Shown here: positions 63,340-64,000 of the stretch, piece after piece
Layout: each line of letters begins with the position of its first letter
Position numbering within the stretch: position 1 is the first letter of the stretch
Source of the DNA: Roseibium sp.
GTDB taxonomy: Bacteria > Pseudomonadota > Alphaproteobacteria > Rhizobiales > Stappiaceae
Length of the DNA stretch: 64,000 nt
Reading direction: 5' to 3'
Assembly: GCA_017643925.1 (NCBI GenBank)
Contig: JAEPML010000001.1
Location: 574,378-638,377 of the forward strand
Made by a program: the position numbers and the translations under genes
Notes under the pieces: model-generated
Told to the model about the DNA's origin: nothing
The model's input: only the letters and a program-made list of their open reading frames with translations
The model's database searches: none

Positions 63340-64000
63340 ATGTCGGAAAATACCTCCACCGGATCTTCAAAGGATACCGTCGAGAACGCGGGCCCAACGC
63401 TTGATGCTCGGGTGATCGACATTGCCATTCGCCTTGGCGTGCTGGGACTGTTCGCCTTTCTGGCACTGCAGCTCGTGGCGCCCTTTTTCGTGTTTCTGCT
63501 CTGGGCCGTCATTCTCACCGTTGCGCTTTATCCAGCCTACAATTGGCTTGCCAACAAGCTCGGCGGACGAAAGACCATCTCCGCCCTCATCATCACGCTG
63601 ATCGGACTGGCGATTGTCATAGGGCCAGTGGCAGTTCTGGTCGTCAGCCTGGTTGAAACGCTCCAGGGGTGGTTCCACAGCATTTCGGACGGGGTTATCA
63701 AGTTGCCGCCCTTGCCGGAGAAACTCGCCAGCTTGCCGGTCGTTGGCGCAAAGATCGCGGAACTCTGGCAGCTGGCATCCCGAAGCCTTGAGCTGTTCTT
63801 CACGAAGGTCGGCCCCATGCTGGTGCCGGCCGGCGGGCATATTCTGTCGGCTCTGGCCTCGCTCAGCGGCAGTGTGCTTTTTTTCATCGTCTCGATCATC
63901 CTGTCCGGCTTCCTCTTCGTTCCGGGGCCGAAGCTCGCATCGGGAGCCAAACGTTTCGCGGACCGCATCATTGCACCGCGCGGGGCCGAGTTTGTCGACC
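63340..64000 (+). CDS. AI-2E family transporter, C-terminus cut by window edge
   Basis: This is the first 220 residues of an AI-2E (TqsA/YdiK-type) membrane protein. A hydrophilic start (MSENTSTGSSKDTVENAGPT) is followed by helices at about 29-50 and 52-70 and the typical LVAPFFVFLLWAVILTVALYPAYNWL. A later VGPMLVPAGGHILSALASLSGSVLFFIVSIILSGFLF region is present. Some members export autoinducer-2, others are Na+/H+ antiporters, so function is not fixed by family. It starts 102 bases after the TIGR02186 gene. The missing part is about 130-150 residues. Confidence 0.88.
   Translation, partial: MSENTSTGSSKDTVENAGPTLDARVIDIAIRLGVLGLFAFLALQLVAPFFVFLLWAVILTVALYPAYNWLANKLGGRKTISALIITLIGLAIVIGPVAVLVVSLVETLQGWFHSISDGVIKLPPLPEKLASLPVVGAKIAELWQLASRSLELFFTKVGPMLVPAGGHILSALASLSGSVLFFIVSIILSGFLFVPGPKLASGAKRFADRIIAPRGAEFVD

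Noticed and set aside
1..64000. CRISPR array, insertion sequence or prophage
   Set aside because: No regularly spaced direct repeats, transposase, integrase or phage structural gene could be seen.

Overview
The window looks like a chromosomal segment from an alphaproteobacterium of the order Hyphomicrobiales (Rhizobiales), most likely a marine, heterotrophic relative of the Roseibium/Labrenzia/Stappia group. This placement is an inference from gene content: GcrA, a class I lysyl-tRNA synthetase, a PodJ-like polarity protein, DUF6460, DUF1194 and TIGR02186 proteins, a SAM-II riboswitch, a TRAP transporter and a bacterial voltage-gated sodium channel. Base composition and codon use look even throughout. 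I saw no insertion sequence, integrase, phage gene, CRISPR array or rRNA. Most of the window is ordinary core and peripheral chromosome.

Layout. At 1-450 is the truncated cell-cycle regulator gcrA (minus), followed by the argD-argF-hslO operon and a two-gene RND efflux system whose pump carries an unusual membrane insert. From 9023 to 17137 come a small hydrolase, a sterol-desaturase-family oxygenase, an orphan periplasmic binding protein, and a divergent catabolic module: an M81 metallopeptidase with a TRAP transporter, facing an RpiR regulator across an intergenic region with three matching operator-like sequences. Next are a copper-exporting ATPase behind a textbook CueR-type promoter, an amidase, a secreted L,D-transpeptidase-like protein, a COG0523 GTPase, a fructosamine-kinase-family protein and a zinc alcohol dehydrogenase. 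A patch of four very small membrane or secreted proteins precedes tRNA-Gly(CCC) and a NaChBac/NavAb-type sodium channel.

From 29 to 40 kb lie a signal-less gamma-glutamyltransferase, a YigZ-family protein, dCTP deaminase, metZ behind a SAM-II riboswitch and an intrinsic terminator, a divergent LysE/LysR pair around a 19-bp palindrome, a CDP-alcohol phosphatidyltransferase, apaG, a DUF1194 protein, a TerB protein and class I LysRS. At 40126-42102 is the most unusual single protein: a soluble chemoreceptor with a globin sensor, MCP signalling region, zinc-binding CZB domain and C-terminal PilZ domain, preceded by a degenerate, probably inactive nuclease-like exported protein.

From 43 to 64 kb lie DUF952-pyrD, a MATE transporter, an HDAC-family deacetylase, and a minus-strand fatty-acid beta-oxidation cluster (acyl-CoA dehydrogenase, GST, thiolase, cupin, FadJ-type multifunctional enzyme). 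The cluster is flanked by an AraC regulator and a MerR regulator, with matching LiuR-like operators in front of both the acyl-CoA dehydrogenase gene and the merR gene. A 1355-residue PodJ-like polarity protein, a TauE/TIGR02186 pair and a truncated AI-2E-family transporter close the window.

No wholly new multi-gene system is clear. The strongest leads are the globin-MCP-CZB-PilZ receptor, the three-operator RpiR/TRAP/M81 module, the RND pump with extra membrane segments, and the sodium channel.
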